Assembly: GCA_030652115.1 (NCBI GenBank)
Contig: JAUSBK010000001.1
Coordinates: forward strand, 58,254-122,253
From: Coriobacteriia bacterium
Lineage (GTDB): Bacteria; Actinomycetota; Coriobacteriia; Anaerosomatales; Anaerosomataceae
Direction: 5' to 3'
Length of the DNA: 64,000 bases
Part shown: in pieces, positions 16,673 to 25,758 of the stretch
Layout of the letters: every line of letters begins with the position of its first letter
Numbering within the stretch: position 1 is the stretch's first letter
Translations under genes and position numbers: made by a program
The notes under the pieces: model-generated
Databases searched by the model: none
What the model was told of the DNA's origin: nothing
What the model saw: the letters and a program-made list of their open reading frames with translations, nothing else

Positions 16673-17410
16673 ATGTTCAAGATGCAGACCTGGCAGCTCA
16701 TCGTCGTCGCGGCCGTTGCGGTCGCGTGCGTCGGGTACATGTCGTTCACCATCGTCCGGATGCTGTCGCGCCCGGCCGAGGGGACCGCGGCGGTCCGCCA
16801 CTCCACCCCGCTCGAGACCGGCCTCGTGGGTGCCACGCCCGAGAGCGGCGAGCACGCGTTCGACGGCTTTGCGTACCGGGTGACCTCGCGCTACGCCGGT
16901 CGCGTCCGTGTGGTCGTGCGTGACGACACCGTCACAATCGCCGGCCCACGCGCGCCGCGCGGGCTCTACGTGCTGTGGATCTGGCTGCAGGGACTCACCC
17001 TCGCACTCGTGCCGCCCGCCCTCGTGCTTGCCATCGTGAAGCTCGACTGGCGCGCGCTGCTGCTCTCGCTCGGGATCATGCTCGCCAGCACGCTCTTCAT
17101 GGCGATCGGCGCCGGGGTGTGGCCAGGCATGGGCGAGACGCTGTTCGTCGGCGAGGGCCGCTTCGACGCGACCGAGATCCCGCTGTCGGCGGTGCGCAAC
17201 CTCACCATCGGCGACGACTGGGCGCGCGACGGGATGCGACTCGTGATCGCACCGTACGCACCGGGCATCGACAATCTTGCGATGGACACCGCGGTCTGCT
17301 TCAACGCGCCCGATGGCGAGGGCCGCGACGCGAGCTACGCGATCCACATGCTCTCGAAGGAAGATGCGATCGCACTGCGCGATCTGCTCGCCGAAGGGTC
17401 CACACCGTGA
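16673..17410 (+). CDS. membrane protein of unknown function, partner of TetR regulator
   Basis: A 245-residue protein with an N-terminal membrane helix (LIVVAAVAVACVGYMSFTIV), a soluble segment, and a hairpin of two further helices (LYVLWIWLQGLTLALVPPALVLAIV and LLLSLGIMLASTLFMAIGAGVWP). A C-terminal soluble domain of about 85 residues follows. No catalytic motif is recognisable. GAGAGGAGT precedes the ATG. The stop overlaps the GTG start of the TetR gene, and the palindrome upstream makes this a self-regulated two-gene unit. It is an obvious candidate for the regulator's target function, which cannot be named. Confidence 0.75.
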   Translation: MFKMQTWQLIVVAAVAVACVGYMSFTIVRMLSRPAEGTAAVRHSTPLETGLVGATPESGEHAFDGFAYRVTSRYAGRVRVVVRDDTVTIAGPRAPRGLYVLWIWLQGLTLALVPPALVLAIVKLDWRALLLSLGIMLASTLFMAIGAGVWPGMGETLFVGEGRFDATEIPLSAVRNLTIGDDWARDGMRLVIAPYAPGIDNLAMDTAVCFNAPDGEGRDASYAIHMLSKEDAIALRDLLAEGSTP

Positions 17411-18015
17411 CCCCGCGCGAGCAGACGCTCACGCGCGACGAGATCCTCGGCGCCGCGCTCGCCATGATCGACGCAGCGGGAACGGACGCACTCTCCATGC
17501 GCAAGCTGGCCGGCACCCTCGGCGTGGAGGCGATGACGCTCTATCATCACTTTCCCAACAAAGACGCGATCCTGGATGGCGTGGTCGAGCGCGTGTTCGC
17601 CGAGATGCGCATCCCAGAGCCGCTCCCCGAGGAGTGGATGGCATTGGCCGAGGAGATGTTCGTCGCATTCCGTCGCGTGCTTGTTGAGCACCCGAACACG
17701 ATCGTCCTGCTGGCGCGCCGCCCACTCAATACCGAGGGCTCGGCTGACTTCATCGAGGCGCCGCTGTCCGTGCTCGCTCGCAGCGGTCTGCCGCCCGAGC
17801 GCGTCGGGCAGCTCTACCAGTCGCTCGTGGCCTACGCGTTCGGCAACGCCTTCATCGCGAGCGACAGGCCGATCGCGCCGGACGGCTCGGCCCTGCGCAC
17901 GGACGACGACCGGTACCCCGTGGCGCGCGCAAGCGGCAGCGCCATCTCCCGCTTCGACGAGGCCACGTTCCGCGAGACGCTCGAGCACATCATGCGCGGG
18001 TTTGGCGGGAGCTGA
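17407..18015 (+). CDS. TetR family transcriptional regulator (TetR_C class)
   Basis: A 202-residue repressor. Its N-terminal helix-turn-helix reads LTRDEILGAALAMIDAAGTDALSMRKLA, GTLGVEAMTLYHHFPNKDAILDG. The turn and recognition helix (VEAMTLYHHFPNK) are those of the group related to TetR itself, whose operators have TACA/TGTA half-sites. The C-terminal ligand domain is about 140 residues and contains the LYQSLVAYAFGNAF helix. The GTG start at 17407 overlaps the previous stop. It probably binds the palindrome at 16613-16642 and controls its own operon. Confidence 0.88.
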   Translation: MTPREQTLTRDEILGAALAMIDAAGTDALSMRKLAGTLGVEAMTLYHHFPNKDAILDGVVERVFAEMRIPEPLPEEWMALAEEMFVAFRRVLVEHPNTIVLLARRPLNTEGSADFIEAPLSVLARSGLPPERVGQLYQSLVAYAFGNAFIASDRPIAPDGSALRTDDDRYPVARASGSAISRFDEATFRETLEHIMRGFGGS

Positions 18016-18045
18016 GCGGGCTGCTCGCCGACTGCGCTGCGCAGC

Positions 18046-18555
18046 CTACGCAGTGAGTCCGAGTTTCGCAGCGACAGCCGTTCCCCACGCGGCGGCGGCC
18101 TCCGTGTCGCGGAAGTCGCCCTCGGGGGCCTTCATCGCCTTCATGACGAGCCGCTCGGGGAGCGAAAACGTCTTCGGCACGTTCATGCCGGGAAACAGGC
18201 CGATGTCCACCGGCTCGAGGCCGGTCTCCTTGAGCAGCAGGTCGGTGTACGCGCGCACCTCGTCGGCCTTCTCGGGGTTGGTGTGCATGGTGAGGCAGGC
18301 GGTGAACAGCGCGAGCGGACGCTCCTTGAGATCGGACGCATGCCCGACCAGCCACTGCTTCACCGACGCATGCCACATGCTGGCGCGAACGCCGCTCCCC
18401 ACGAGCACCGCATCGTACGCCGAAGGATCGGGCTTCTCGTCGGCCGGCTTCACGTCCACCGTGACGCCCACGCTCCGCAGCCCTTCAGCGATCGCCTCGG
18501 CGACGCCCGCCGTGCAGCCGCTCTTGGTTCCATACACCACGAGTGCCGTGCTCAT
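18046..18555 (-). CDS. flavodoxin-domain protein
   Basis: A 169-residue flavodoxin-like protein with the FMN phosphate loop VVYGTKSGCTAGVAEAIAE near the N-terminus and the second FMN-binding part VLVGSGVRASMWHASVKQWL. A further loop (LFTACLTMHTNPEKADE) recalls protoporphyrinogen-oxidase-like HemG and menaquinone-dependent flavodoxins. ATG 18555 has GGGAG about 9 nt upstream; the longer frame has none. Soluble electron carrier or FMN-dependent oxidoreductase; the partner is unknown. Confidence 0.85.
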   Translation of the reverse strand: MSTALVVYGTKSGCTAGVAEAIAEGLRSVGVTVDVKPADEKPDPSAYDAVLVGSGVRASMWHASVKQWLVGHASDLKERPLALFTACLTMHTNPEKADEVRAYTDLLLKETGLEPVDIGLFPGMNVPKTFSLPERLVMKAMKAPEGDFRDTEAAAAWGTAVAAKLGLTA

Positions 18556-18623
18556 GTGTGCGACTCCCTGCTCGGTGACATCCGGCAACTAGCGTACCCC
18601 AGATGTCAGTGCGTCTCACGCCG

Positions 18624-19265
18624 TCACGCGAGACCCCCCAGCTCGGGCGGCCTTGGCGTGTATCGCTCGATGAAGAAGCCGCGCCACAGCTTGACGCGTT
18701 GCCCGTAGCGCTCGACGACCGGTTCGGCCGGATCGAGCGGAACGTCGAGGACCACGTCGTCTCGACGCGGATGGTTGGGGTCGTAGATGCGCACGGCCAC
18801 GCGCTGCTCGCCAAAGTCGGCTGCGTACGCCAGCACCTGATGGTTGCGCGCGAGGTGCTTGAGCGTCATCCCGCTCACCATGCCCAGCGGCACCGGGCGA
18901 CCCGACCGCAGCATGTCGAAGAGCGTCAGTAGCTCGCGCCTGGTGGCCACGCCGATGCCGAGCCGGCCTGCCGAGGGCAGGTACGTGTAGCGCGCGAACT
19001 CGACGAGGTTGACGCCGGTGCCCGCCACCACGCTTTCCACCTGCCGGCGCCAGATGGCGCGAGCCGCAGGTGAGCCATGGGGCGGCAGCTCCCGACCGAG
19101 CGCTTCGGGGCCGAGCGGCTCATCGGCGACGAATGCATCGAGTGCGGCGAACACCATGCCCCCGCAGCGGCCGCGTGAAGCGACGACGCCGAGGAGTGTG
19201 TCCTTCCAGGTATTGGGGAAGCCGAAACCGTGCTTCGACGGGCGAAATTCGGTGTCGAGCTCCAT
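18624..19265 (-). CDS. conserved hypothetical protein with CGGM cysteine-protease-like motif
   Basis: A 213-residue protein. The segment SRGRCGGMVFAALDAF near residue 35 and later NHQVLAYAADFG and IRIYDPNHPRRDD-like VRIYDPNHP resemble a papain-like fold. There Cys sits before GGM, His in NHQVLAY, and Asp/Asn in YDPNHP. This suggests a cysteine-peptidase or transglutaminase-like core, by motif order only. There is no signal peptide. ATG 19265 is the first in a conserved-looking frame; its ribosome site is weak (GGCGGC). Lies 52 nt after the end of the RDD gene's neighbour region, on the same strand as flavodoxin. Confidence 0.6.
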   Translation of the reverse strand: MELDTEFRPSKHGFGFPNTWKDTLLGVVASRGRCGGMVFAALDAFVADEPLGPEALGRELPPHGSPAARAIWRRQVESVVAGTGVNLVEFARYTYLPSAGRLGIGVATRRELLTLFDMLRSGRPVPLGMVSGMTLKHLARNHQVLAYAADFGEQRVAVRIYDPNHPRRDDVVLDVPLDPAEPVVERYGQRVKLWRGFFIERYTPRPPELGGLA

Positions 19266-19317
19266 ATGAAGCCGCCTGACGGTCGGAGATGCGCGGTTAG
19301 ATGATAGCGCGCCGCGG

Positions 19318-20103
19318 CTAGGCGAGCGGTGGCTCCGCAGGTGCCTCAGGGTCCGGCTCCGCAGGTGCCTCAGGGACAGGCGCCGCGCCGATGATCTGTG
19401 CAACTCGCCCCGCCACCGTTGGTTCGTCCCAGGCCGGGTCGGCCGTCTCGCCGAGCGTGAGCAAGACCTCGCGCGCGATCACATCGCGCGCCTGGGCTGT
19501 GAGCGAGTCCCGGCGCCTCAGGTAGTCGAAGCCGAGTTCGGTCTTCTCGGACACAAGCGTATCGCCGATCTCGAGCGGGCGCTCCTTCGGCTCGTAGACC
19601 ACCACTGTGCCCGCGGCCATGTCGCCGACACGCTGGCGCTGACGTGACAGCAGCACCGCGAGGATGCCCACGAGATACGCGCTTGGCAGCGCGTCGACGA
19701 TACGCAGGAGATTGCGCGTCGCCGAGGTGCCGAACGAAACCCTGCCGCCGCCCTCACGCACGACCCGGATCCCCGCGATCCGCTTACCGGGAGTGCGACC
19801 GTTGCGTCGGACCTCGAAGAAGATGTGGTACCCGTAGCCCGTCAAGAACACCAGGACCACGCCCAGAGCGATCGCACCGTAGACGAACGCGTCTTCGCTG
19901 AACGCCTCGGTGAGCCCCGTCGCGGTGAGCAGCACGACCAGGAGGACCAGCAGGAGGGCCTCAGCGGCGATCGCAAGCGCGACGAAGAGCTGATCGATCA
20001 CGAATGCGACACCGCGCGATCCGACGCCTGCGAGCTCGAGATCGAACGCCACGGCCTCCGGCGTCTCGACTGTGAGCCTGTCATCAAAGACCGTTGCGCC
20101 CAC
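19318..20103 (-). CDS. RDD family membrane protein
   Basis: A 261-residue RDD-domain protein. Residues about 20-45 contain the defining GVGSRGVAFVIDQLFVALAI (Arg and Asp of the name). A long hydrophobic helix pair and RRNGRTPGKRIAGIRVV follow, then a third helix. The C-terminal part is soluble, ending in a Pro/Glu/Ala tail with two copies of PEAPAEP. The GTG start at 20103 was taken because GGGGAGGGCAGG lies upstream and VFDDRLTVETPEAVAF is the family's usual N-terminus. It is divergent from the SpoIIM-like gene. RDD and SpoIIM proteins regularly accompany MoxR/DUF58 operons, as here. Role unknown, possibly transport. Confidence 0.88.
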   Translation of the reverse strand: MGATVFDDRLTVETPEAVAFDLELAGVGSRGVAFVIDQLFVALAIAAEALLLVLLVVLLTATGLTEAFSEDAFVYGAIALGVVLVFLTGYGYHIFFEVRRNGRTPGKRIAGIRVVREGGGRVSFGTSATRNLLRIVDALPSAYLVGILAVLLSRQRQRVGDMAAGTVVVYEPKERPLEIGDTLVSEKTELGFDYLRRRDSLTAQARDVIAREVLLTLGETADPAWDEPTVAGRVAQIIGAAPVPEAPAEPDPEAPAEPPLA

Positions 20104-20210
20104 CGACCTGCCCTCCCCCTGTCCGAATCGGCTGCGCTGAATGCTAGCATAGGTACGCGGCCGGGCCGGGTGCCCGACCACTCCGTTCTTACCTCGCGCA
20201 AGGGGGCGTC

Positions 20211-21233
20211 TTGGACGAGCGGCAGTTCGTAGCCGGATCGCAGGCCACATGGAATCGCCTCGCCGAAGCGGCGGAGCGCTCGAGCAGGCACGGAGCTGCG
20301 AGCCTCGGCGCTCACGACCTCAAGCGCATGCACGAGGACTACCGGACCGCTGCCGCCGATCTCGCGTACGCGCAGACCCACTTTCGCGGCTCGGCTGCCT
20401 CAGCCCACCTGAATGCCCTCGTCGCGCGCGCACATGCCGAACTCTACAGCGCCCCCCAGGGTCGCATCTCGGCGGTATGGCGATTCCTTGCCTCAGGCTA
20501 TCCACGGCTCGTGCGACGGCGTTGGCGCCCGATCGTGCTCGCCTCGGCAGTGCTCCTCGCCGCGGCGCTGAGCGGGTTTGCCGCATCGTACGCGAATCCG
20601 TCCCTTGCCCGGGTGATGGTGCCGGCACAGGTGCGCGACCTCGTTCCCGAGGTCGGCCGCAGCGAGCGTGCGCTCGTGAGCCCTGCAGAGTCGCCGGTCA
20701 TGTCGGCGGCGATCACGGTCAACAACATCCGCGTCTCGTTCCTGGCGTTCGCCGGCGGCATGACGTACGGCCTCCTCACCGTCTACGCGCTGCTCATGAA
20801 TGGCGCGATGCTCGGCGTGCTTGCGGGGACAGCGCACCAGGCGGGCGCCGCATTCGACTTCTGGGTGCTGATCGTCCCGCACGGGGCGCTCGAGCTTCCC
20901 GCGATCGTCCTCGCCGGTGGCTCCGGCCTTCTTCTCGCGGGGGCGCTGCTCTTCCCGGGCGACCTTCCGCGCGGAGCCGCACTCCGGGCGGTGACCGACG
21001 ACGCCCTTAAGCTCGCGCTCGGCGCGATTCCGCTGCTCGTGATAGCTGGCTTCATCGAGGGGTTCGTGACCCCGCGGGCGTATGGCACCGAGCTCAAGCT
21101 CGCGGTCGGTTTGATCTCCGCCGTCTTGCTCACGGCATACATCGCACTGCCGGGCAGACGTACCGAGACCGCTGCCCGGGAGGCGGACGCCGAGAGCAGC
21201 GAGCTCTCTGCTCCGCGCATTCGCATCCTCTAG
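20211..21233 (+). CDS. stage II sporulation protein M-like membrane protein (DUF95)
   Basis: A 340-residue multi-pass protein of the SpoIIM family. A soluble N-terminal region of about 100 residues (TWNRLAEAAERSSRHGAASLG) is followed by membrane helices. These include the family's ITVNNIRVSFLAFAGGMTYGLLTVYALLMNGAMLG and FWVLIVPHGALELPAIVLAGGSGLLL. The TTG start at 20211 has AAGGGGG 5 nt upstream. The gene does not imply sporulation, since actinobacterial homologues occur beside RDD and MoxR genes in non-sporulating species. Its stop overlaps by 3 nt the end of the converging DUF58 gene. Confidence 0.87.
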   Translation: MDERQFVAGSQATWNRLAEAAERSSRHGAASLGAHDLKRMHEDYRTAAADLAYAQTHFRGSAASAHLNALVARAHAELYSAPQGRISAVWRFLASGYPRLVRRRWRPIVLASAVLLAAALSGFAASYANPSLARVMVPAQVRDLVPEVGRSERALVSPAESPVMSAAITVNNIRVSFLAFAGGMTYGLLTVYALLMNGAMLGVLAGTAHQAGAAFDFWVLIVPHGALELPAIVLAGGSGLLLAGALLFPGDLPRGAALRAVTDDALKLALGAIPLLVIAGFIEGFVTPRAYGTELKLAVGLISAVLLTAYIALPGRRTETAAREADAESSELSAPRIRIL

Positions 21234-22573
21234 AGTCGCCCGCGCGCCTTGATCTCCAGGTAGCGGTTGACTGCCGCCACCGACAGCTCCTCGGGGTGCA
21301 CGTCGAGGATGAGACTGCCCCGCGCGCCGAGAATCGCAAGTGCCTCGGCCTTGTCCCTCAGCAGATCCTGCGCAACGGCGACGCGAAACGCGGAGATCTC
21401 GTCATCCACCGATGCTGACGCCTCGACTTCGGTCAGGCGGTTGCGCTGGCAGATCACGAGCGGCAGGTGTCTCGGGACCAGGGCGCCGACGACCTTGAGA
21501 AGACGCTCGGACGGTCCGCGTCCAACGATGTCCGTCATCAGCACGATGAGCGCGCGGCGGCCAAGACGGCTGGTCAGATACGCCATCGCACCCGCGTAGT
21601 CTGGCTCTTCTACCCTCGCCTCAACGCTGTAGAGGGCTTCGAGGATGGCGTGAAACTGCCGCTGCCCCTTGCGTGGCGGCACGTATCGCACCACGTCTCG
21701 CCCGAAGACGAGTAGCCCCACGAGGTCACCGTGCTCGATGGCGAGATAGCAGAGCAGCAAGGCGGCGTTGACCGCCCGATCGAGCTTGGAGAGCGGCCCG
21801 GCCATGGCGGTCATCATGCGACCCACGTCGATCGCGAGCACGACCACCTGGCTTCGCTCCACCTCGTAGAGACGTGTGACCGGTGTGCCACGCCGCGACG
21901 TGGCTTTCCAATCGATATCACCGTAGTCGTCGCCCGGCAGGTAGTCGCGAAGCGACTCGAACTCGGTGCCTTCACCCGCCCGGCGAAGCGCGCGTATACC
22001 AAGCTCGCGCAACGCCCCGCGCCGGGCCAGGAGTGCGTACCTGCTCACCGCCATGATGTCCGGGTAGACACGGACGTCCTGGTCGAGCGGCGCCTGCCAC
22101 TGCCAGCCTGCCAGGCCGAGGCCGCCGATGCATCTGAGCGCCACAGGACCGAAGCGGTATCCGCCTCGCCGCGGTGGTGTGAAGTGGAAGGTGATCTGCA
22201 CTTCACCGTGCGGCGGGACTTCAACGAGTCGAACTTCGCGCTCACCGCTGAACCCGACCGGGGGCGTTTCGCGGAGGGAGAGCCTGGCTCGCTGTCCAGA
22301 CGTGTTGACTAGGCGGACATCCACTGGATTCGGTACGCCGATCGAGAGCTTCACCGGCACAGTGCGCTCGCATCGTATGTCGCTCGCGCGCGCGGCTCGC
22401 CGGGCGTCTGCGACGACAAGTGCGATCAACACGCCGATCCCGGCTCCCGCAAGGACGACCGCGAGCACCGCAGGCAGTGCGGCCACGGCTGCCGCAGCGA
22501 TAGCGAGCGCCACCGCGACACGTGTGGTCACGAAGAGGCGATGCCGGATCGGTCTGTCGGTGCGATCGGTCAC
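21230..22573 (-). CDS. DUF58 domain protein of the MoxR operon
   Basis: A 447-residue protein with two N-terminal membrane helices (VAVALAIAAAAVAALPAVLAVVLAGAGIGVLIALVVA), a beta-rich region, then the DUF58 signature REYLPGDDYGDIDWKATSRRG-like SLRDYLPGDDYGDIDWKATS. A von Willebrand-like tail (VVVLAIDVGRMM) carries the MIDAS-type DxG, not the full DxSxS. GTG 22573 overlaps the MoxR stop (GTGA). Such proteins pair with MoxR ATPases, probably as the substrate-binding or cell-surface partner in protein maturation. Confidence 0.93.
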   Translation of the reverse strand: MTDRTDRPIRHRLFVTTRVAVALAIAAAAVAALPAVLAVVLAGAGIGVLIALVVADARRAARASDIRCERTVPVKLSIGVPNPVDVRLVNTSGQRARLSLRETPPVGFSGEREVRLVEVPPHGEVQITFHFTPPRRGGYRFGPVALRCIGGLGLAGWQWQAPLDQDVRVYPDIMAVSRYALLARRGALRELGIRALRRAGEGTEFESLRDYLPGDDYGDIDWKATSRRGTPVTRLYEVERSQVVVLAIDVGRMMTAMAGPLSKLDRAVNAALLLCYLAIEHGDLVGLLVFGRDVVRYVPPRKGQRQFHAILEALYSVEARVEEPDYAGAMAYLTSRLGRRALIVLMTDIVGRGPSERLLKVVGALVPRHLPLVICQRNRLTEVEASASVDDEISAFRVAVAQDLLRDKAEALAILGARGSLILDVHPEELSVAAVNRYLEIKARGRL

Positions 22574-23529
22574 CGCGGTACCGGCACCCTGTCGAGAACA
22601 TCGGTAAGCACGGCGTCGGCATCCGTGCCCTCGATCTCCACCTCGGGGCGAACGAGAACCCGGTGGCGGAGGCATGACCCGGCCATCGACTTCACGTCAT
22701 CCGGCGTCACGTACTCCCGCCCCTCGAGTACGGCACGGCCCTTCGCCGCTACGAGCAAGCTCACCCCCGCCCGAGGACTTGCGCCCAGCCACACCCACTG
22801 GTGCTCGCGCGTCGCCCGGACGATCGCACTCACGTAGGCGAGCACCCCGTCTTCGACCACGATGCCCGCGAGCGCCTCACGCGTGGCCATGACGTCCTCG
22901 GCGGTCGCGACCGGCTTCATCCCGAGGTCCGCGAAGTCGGTCTCCTCCATGCCACCGATGTGTCGCTTGAGGATAGCGACCTCCTCGGCATCGGATGGAT
23001 AGCTGACCTTCAGCTTCTGCTGGAATCGATCGAGTTGGGCCTCGGGAAGCGGGTAGGTGCCTTCGTACTCCACAGGGTTCTGTGTGGCGATCACGATGAA
23101 CGGCGCTGGCAGGTGGTGGGTCGTGCCGTCGATGGTGATCTGCCGCTCTTGCATCGCTTCGAGCAACGCCGACTGCGTCTTGGGTGGCGTGCGGTTGATC
23201 TCATCGGCAAGCACCATGTTGGCGAAGACGGGGCCTTTGCGCAGCGTGAATACCTGGCGCCCGGCATCGAAGACGTTCGTTCCAACCACATCGGCCGGCA
23301 TGAGATCGGGGCTGAACTGGATGCGCTTGAAGCTCATGTCGAGCGAGTACGCGAGAGCCCGCGCGAGCAGCGTCTTGGCGGTTCCAGGGACGCCCTCGAG
23401 CAGCACATGGCCGCCGGTCACCAACCCGATCAGGAGCGAGTCGAGGATCGCGTCCTGGCCCACCACCGCCTTGGCAACCTCCCCACGTACCGCGCGTGCC
23501 AGATCCCGTGTCGCCTCGATATCAGCCAT
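22570..23529 (-). CDS. MoxR family AAA+ ATPase
   Basis: A 319-residue AAA+ chaperone-like ATPase: Walker A EGVPGTAKT, Walker B VLADEINRTPPKTQSALLEAMQE, sensor 1 VIATQNPVEYEGTYPLPEAQLDRF and a C-terminal lid with SPRAGVSLLVAAKGRA. MoxR proteins use ATP to activate or assemble partners with MIDAS/von Willebrand domains, here most likely the DUF58 protein. ATG 23529 has GGAGG 6 nt upstream and lies inside the end of the DUF4350 gene (8-nt overlap). Cytoplasmic. Confidence 0.96.
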   Translation of the reverse strand: MADIEATRDLARAVRGEVAKAVVGQDAILDSLLIGLVTGGHVLLEGVPGTAKTLLARALAYSLDMSFKRIQFSPDLMPADVVGTNVFDAGRQVFTLRKGPVFANMVLADEINRTPPKTQSALLEAMQERQITIDGTTHHLPAPFIVIATQNPVEYEGTYPLPEAQLDRFQQKLKVSYPSDAEEVAILKRHIGGMEETDFADLGMKPVATAEDVMATREALAGIVVEDGVLAYVSAIVRATREHQWVWLGASPRAGVSLLVAAKGRAVLEGREYVTPDDVKSMAGSCLRHRVLVRPEVEIEGTDADAVLTDVLDRVPVPR

Positions 23530-24679
23530 TTCTGTCCTCCACCTCACGTCGAGCCCGAACGAGCGCCCGGGCTGCTGCGACGAACTCCTCAACCTTCACC
23601 TTGTCAGCCGACCGAATCCGCTCCGACCGCTCCAGGGCCTCCGCCGCCCCGGGATGGCGGGCGAGCCCCACCGTGAGCATCCCATGCCGCCGCCGTAGTG
23701 ACCGCGCGAGCGCGTCCTCGAGCACGCCGAGTGCGTGCGCGCGGGCACCCGCGCTTCGGTAGACCTCGGCCAGCTGCGCGATGTATGCGCCGGTACGAGC
23801 CATCACGGTCTGCGGCTGCGGGATCGCCGGCCCCAGCCGTCTGCTACGAGCCCCAAGTGCGACGACGAGCGCGGCCAGCGCGAACAGCAAGCCGATGCGG
23901 CCGCCGGGACTCAGACGATCCCAGATCGAACCACCGCGCGCATATCCCTGGTGATACTCGTCGAAGTACACCGGGCGCGCGCCTCCGGCAACCAGCAGCG
24001 TTGCCAGGCGAGCGTTGTCCTCCTGCCCAAGCCCATCGTTGGTCATCGGATACGGCGAGGACAGCACGACAACCTCGCCCGCCCCAAGACGTCGGGTAGC
24101 CACGAGAGACTCGTCTTCGCCCACAACCGTCACCCACTCCGCCGTGACCCCGGTGAGCCGGGCGGACCCGAACGATGCGGTCGTCACACCGCTCGCATAC
24201 CGCGTGGGGATTGCAGGTGAATCCTCCATGGGCTCCGCGACCGTGGTCCAGACGTCCCCGAGGAGCGGGCCCGCGAACGCATCGATCGCGACCGGCCCCG
24301 CAAGCACCACCCGGCCGCCATCCTCGACCCACTCGGTAAGCCGATCGACGTCGGCTGCCGAGGGCCACTTGACCAGGAACGTGTCCGAAGCGACGACGAT
24401 CGTTCCCTCGGCGGGCAGCGGGTCGAACTGCTCGAGCGGCTGCGCGTCCATTCCCAGTTCGCCAAGGTAGCGATACAAAGACTGCGTGCCCTCCGGCGCC
24501 GCGCTGTAGATGGACGATATCGGCAGCTCCTGTGAGTACTGCCGCTGCGCAAGACCGACCACCAGGGAGTAGAGGCCGGCGAGGACGCCGAGGATCAGGA
24601 CGGTCACGACCAGCCTCGTGTCGAGACGTCGGAGGCCACGCCGCTGGCCGGCGCGCGCGCTTGGTACCCGCTTGCTCAC
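23522..24679 (-). CDS. DUF4350 domain membrane protein
   Basis: A 385-residue protein. An N-terminal helix (LVVTVLILGVLAGLYSLVVG) is followed by an extracytoplasmic GATase-like/DUF4350 domain (YSAAPEGTQSLYRYLGELGM ... RLTEWVEDGGRVVLAGP ... VVVLSSPYPMTNDGLGQEDNARL ... VYFDEYHQGY). A second helix (IGLLFALAALVVALGA) and a cytoplasmic C-terminal helical tail of about 120 residues follow. The FDEYHQGY block is characteristic of DUF4350. GTG 24679 overlaps the DUF4129 stop. Third gene of the five-gene MoxR operon; function in envelope processes is inferred from context. Confidence 0.9.
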   Translation of the reverse strand: MSKRVPSARAGQRRGLRRLDTRLVVTVLILGVLAGLYSLVVGLAQRQYSQELPISSIYSAAPEGTQSLYRYLGELGMDAQPLEQFDPLPAEGTIVVASDTFLVKWPSAADVDRLTEWVEDGGRVVLAGPVAIDAFAGPLLGDVWTTVAEPMEDSPAIPTRYASGVTTASFGSARLTGVTAEWVTVVGEDESLVATRRLGAGEVVVLSSPYPMTNDGLGQEDNARLATLLVAGGARPVYFDEYHQGYARGGSIWDRLSPGGRIGLLFALAALVVALGARSRRLGPAIPQPQTVMARTGAYIAQLAEVYRSAGARAHALGVLEDALARSLRRRHGMLTVGLARHPGAAEALERSERIRSADKVKVEEFVAAARALVRARREVEDRNG

Positions 24680-25758
24680 GCGTCGCCCCCCTTCCAGCGC
24701 CCGGCGCCGTCGGTGATGGCGAGGTAGTGCGTGCGGGCAAGATCGAGCCCCGCCTTGCCAGGATCGCGCCGACCGTACCAGGCACTCTCGAAGATCCGGG
24801 CGAGCCCGTCCAGATCGGAGACCACACCGGGTGCGGACGTCCGCACGTCGTTCAGGAGCTCGCCGTTCGTGCGCGTCTTCGTTCGTGCGATCGCGCCCAC
24901 ATCCACGAGCGTGCGTGCAGCACCACCGAAGAGCGCTCGAACGGCCTCACGGAAGCGACCCGCCCCGGCGAGCCGGTCGGCATAGGCAAGAGCGTCAGGC
25001 GGCAGATCCTCGGCGGCTGCCACGACGGGCGCGCCATCCTCTTCGGCCGCGACCACGGCCCGCATACGGCGTCTCGCCATGACCCACATTCCCAGACGCA
25101 CAAGCAGGCCCGCCGCTACCGCCGCGGACAAGGCGACGATGTAGGGCCAGGCGCCAGACAGATCGATGTCCGGAGCCTCGGGAGCGTTGACACCGGGAAG
25201 CCCGGCGAAGAGTCCCTCAAGCCAATCGGCCAGCCTCTCCGCCAGGTCGATGAGCAGGTCGCCGAGCGTTGTGCCCTCGTCGTCATCGTCCGCCTCGAGG
25301 ATCGTGGCAAGGGCCTCCCGGTCCTCGGGCACCTCGACGACTCGACCCGTCCCGATCGCCTCGAGCAGGGCGATCGCCCGCGCCTCGACTTCATCCGCCG
25401 CAATCCGGATGCCGCTCGAGCTCCTCGCGCTGCCGAGGCGCCCGGCAAGCTCGAGCAGCTTCTTGTCGCGCACCGGGATCCGGGAGCCGTCGAGATCCAC
25501 CGTCTCATCGGAGGGGAGCGCACTGTCGATCGCCTCGGCTACCTCGGCGGCGCGCGCGGGCGTCGCCTCGGTCAGGTCCGCCGCCTCATCGCGGATTTCG
25601 CGCAGCACTATGCGGTACTCCACCACGGACATCGCCGTTGCCGATGCGGCACCGACGCTCAGGGCGAGCAGGGCGATCGCGAACGAGACGAACGCGAACC
25701 AGATAACGCGCTTCCGGCAGAGGCTTTCGCGCGAGATCATCCTCGGCGCATGTGGCAT
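24676..25758 (-). CDS. DUF4129 domain membrane protein
   Basis: A 360-residue protein with an N-terminal helix (VIWFAFVSFAIALLALSVGAASA), an external helical region rich in Asp/Glu, and a second helix (WPYIVALSAAVAAGLLVRLGMWVM). Its cytoplasmic DUF4129 domain contains YADRLAGAGRFREAVRALFGG, RTNGELLNDV and the FESAWYGRR end motif. ATG 25758 overlaps the previous stop (TGATG). DUF4129 proteins are standard members of MoxR/DUF58 operons and some are fused to transglutaminase domains; here it stands alone. Likely a membrane scaffold. Confidence 0.9.
   Translation of the reverse strand: MPHAPRMISRESLCRKRVIWFAFVSFAIALLALSVGAASATAMSVVEYRIVLREIRDEAADLTEATPARAAEVAEAIDSALPSDETVDLDGSRIPVRDKKLLELAGRLGSARSSSGIRIAADEVEARAIALLEAIGTGRVVEVPEDREALATILEADDDDEGTTLGDLLIDLAERLADWLEGLFAGLPGVNAPEAPDIDLSGAWPYIVALSAAVAAGLLVRLGMWVMARRRMRAVVAAEEDGAPVVAAAEDLPPDALAYADRLAGAGRFREAVRALFGGAARTLVDVGAIARTKTRTNGELLNDVRTSAPGVVSDLDGLARIFESAWYGRRDPGKAGLDLARTHYLAITDGAGRWKGGDA

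Noticed and set aside
19346-19385. Repeated GGCTCCGCAGGTGCCTCAGGG-like units at the end of the RDD gene
   Set aside because: They encode the duplicated PEAPAEP tail of the RDD protein and are coding low complexity, not a separate element.
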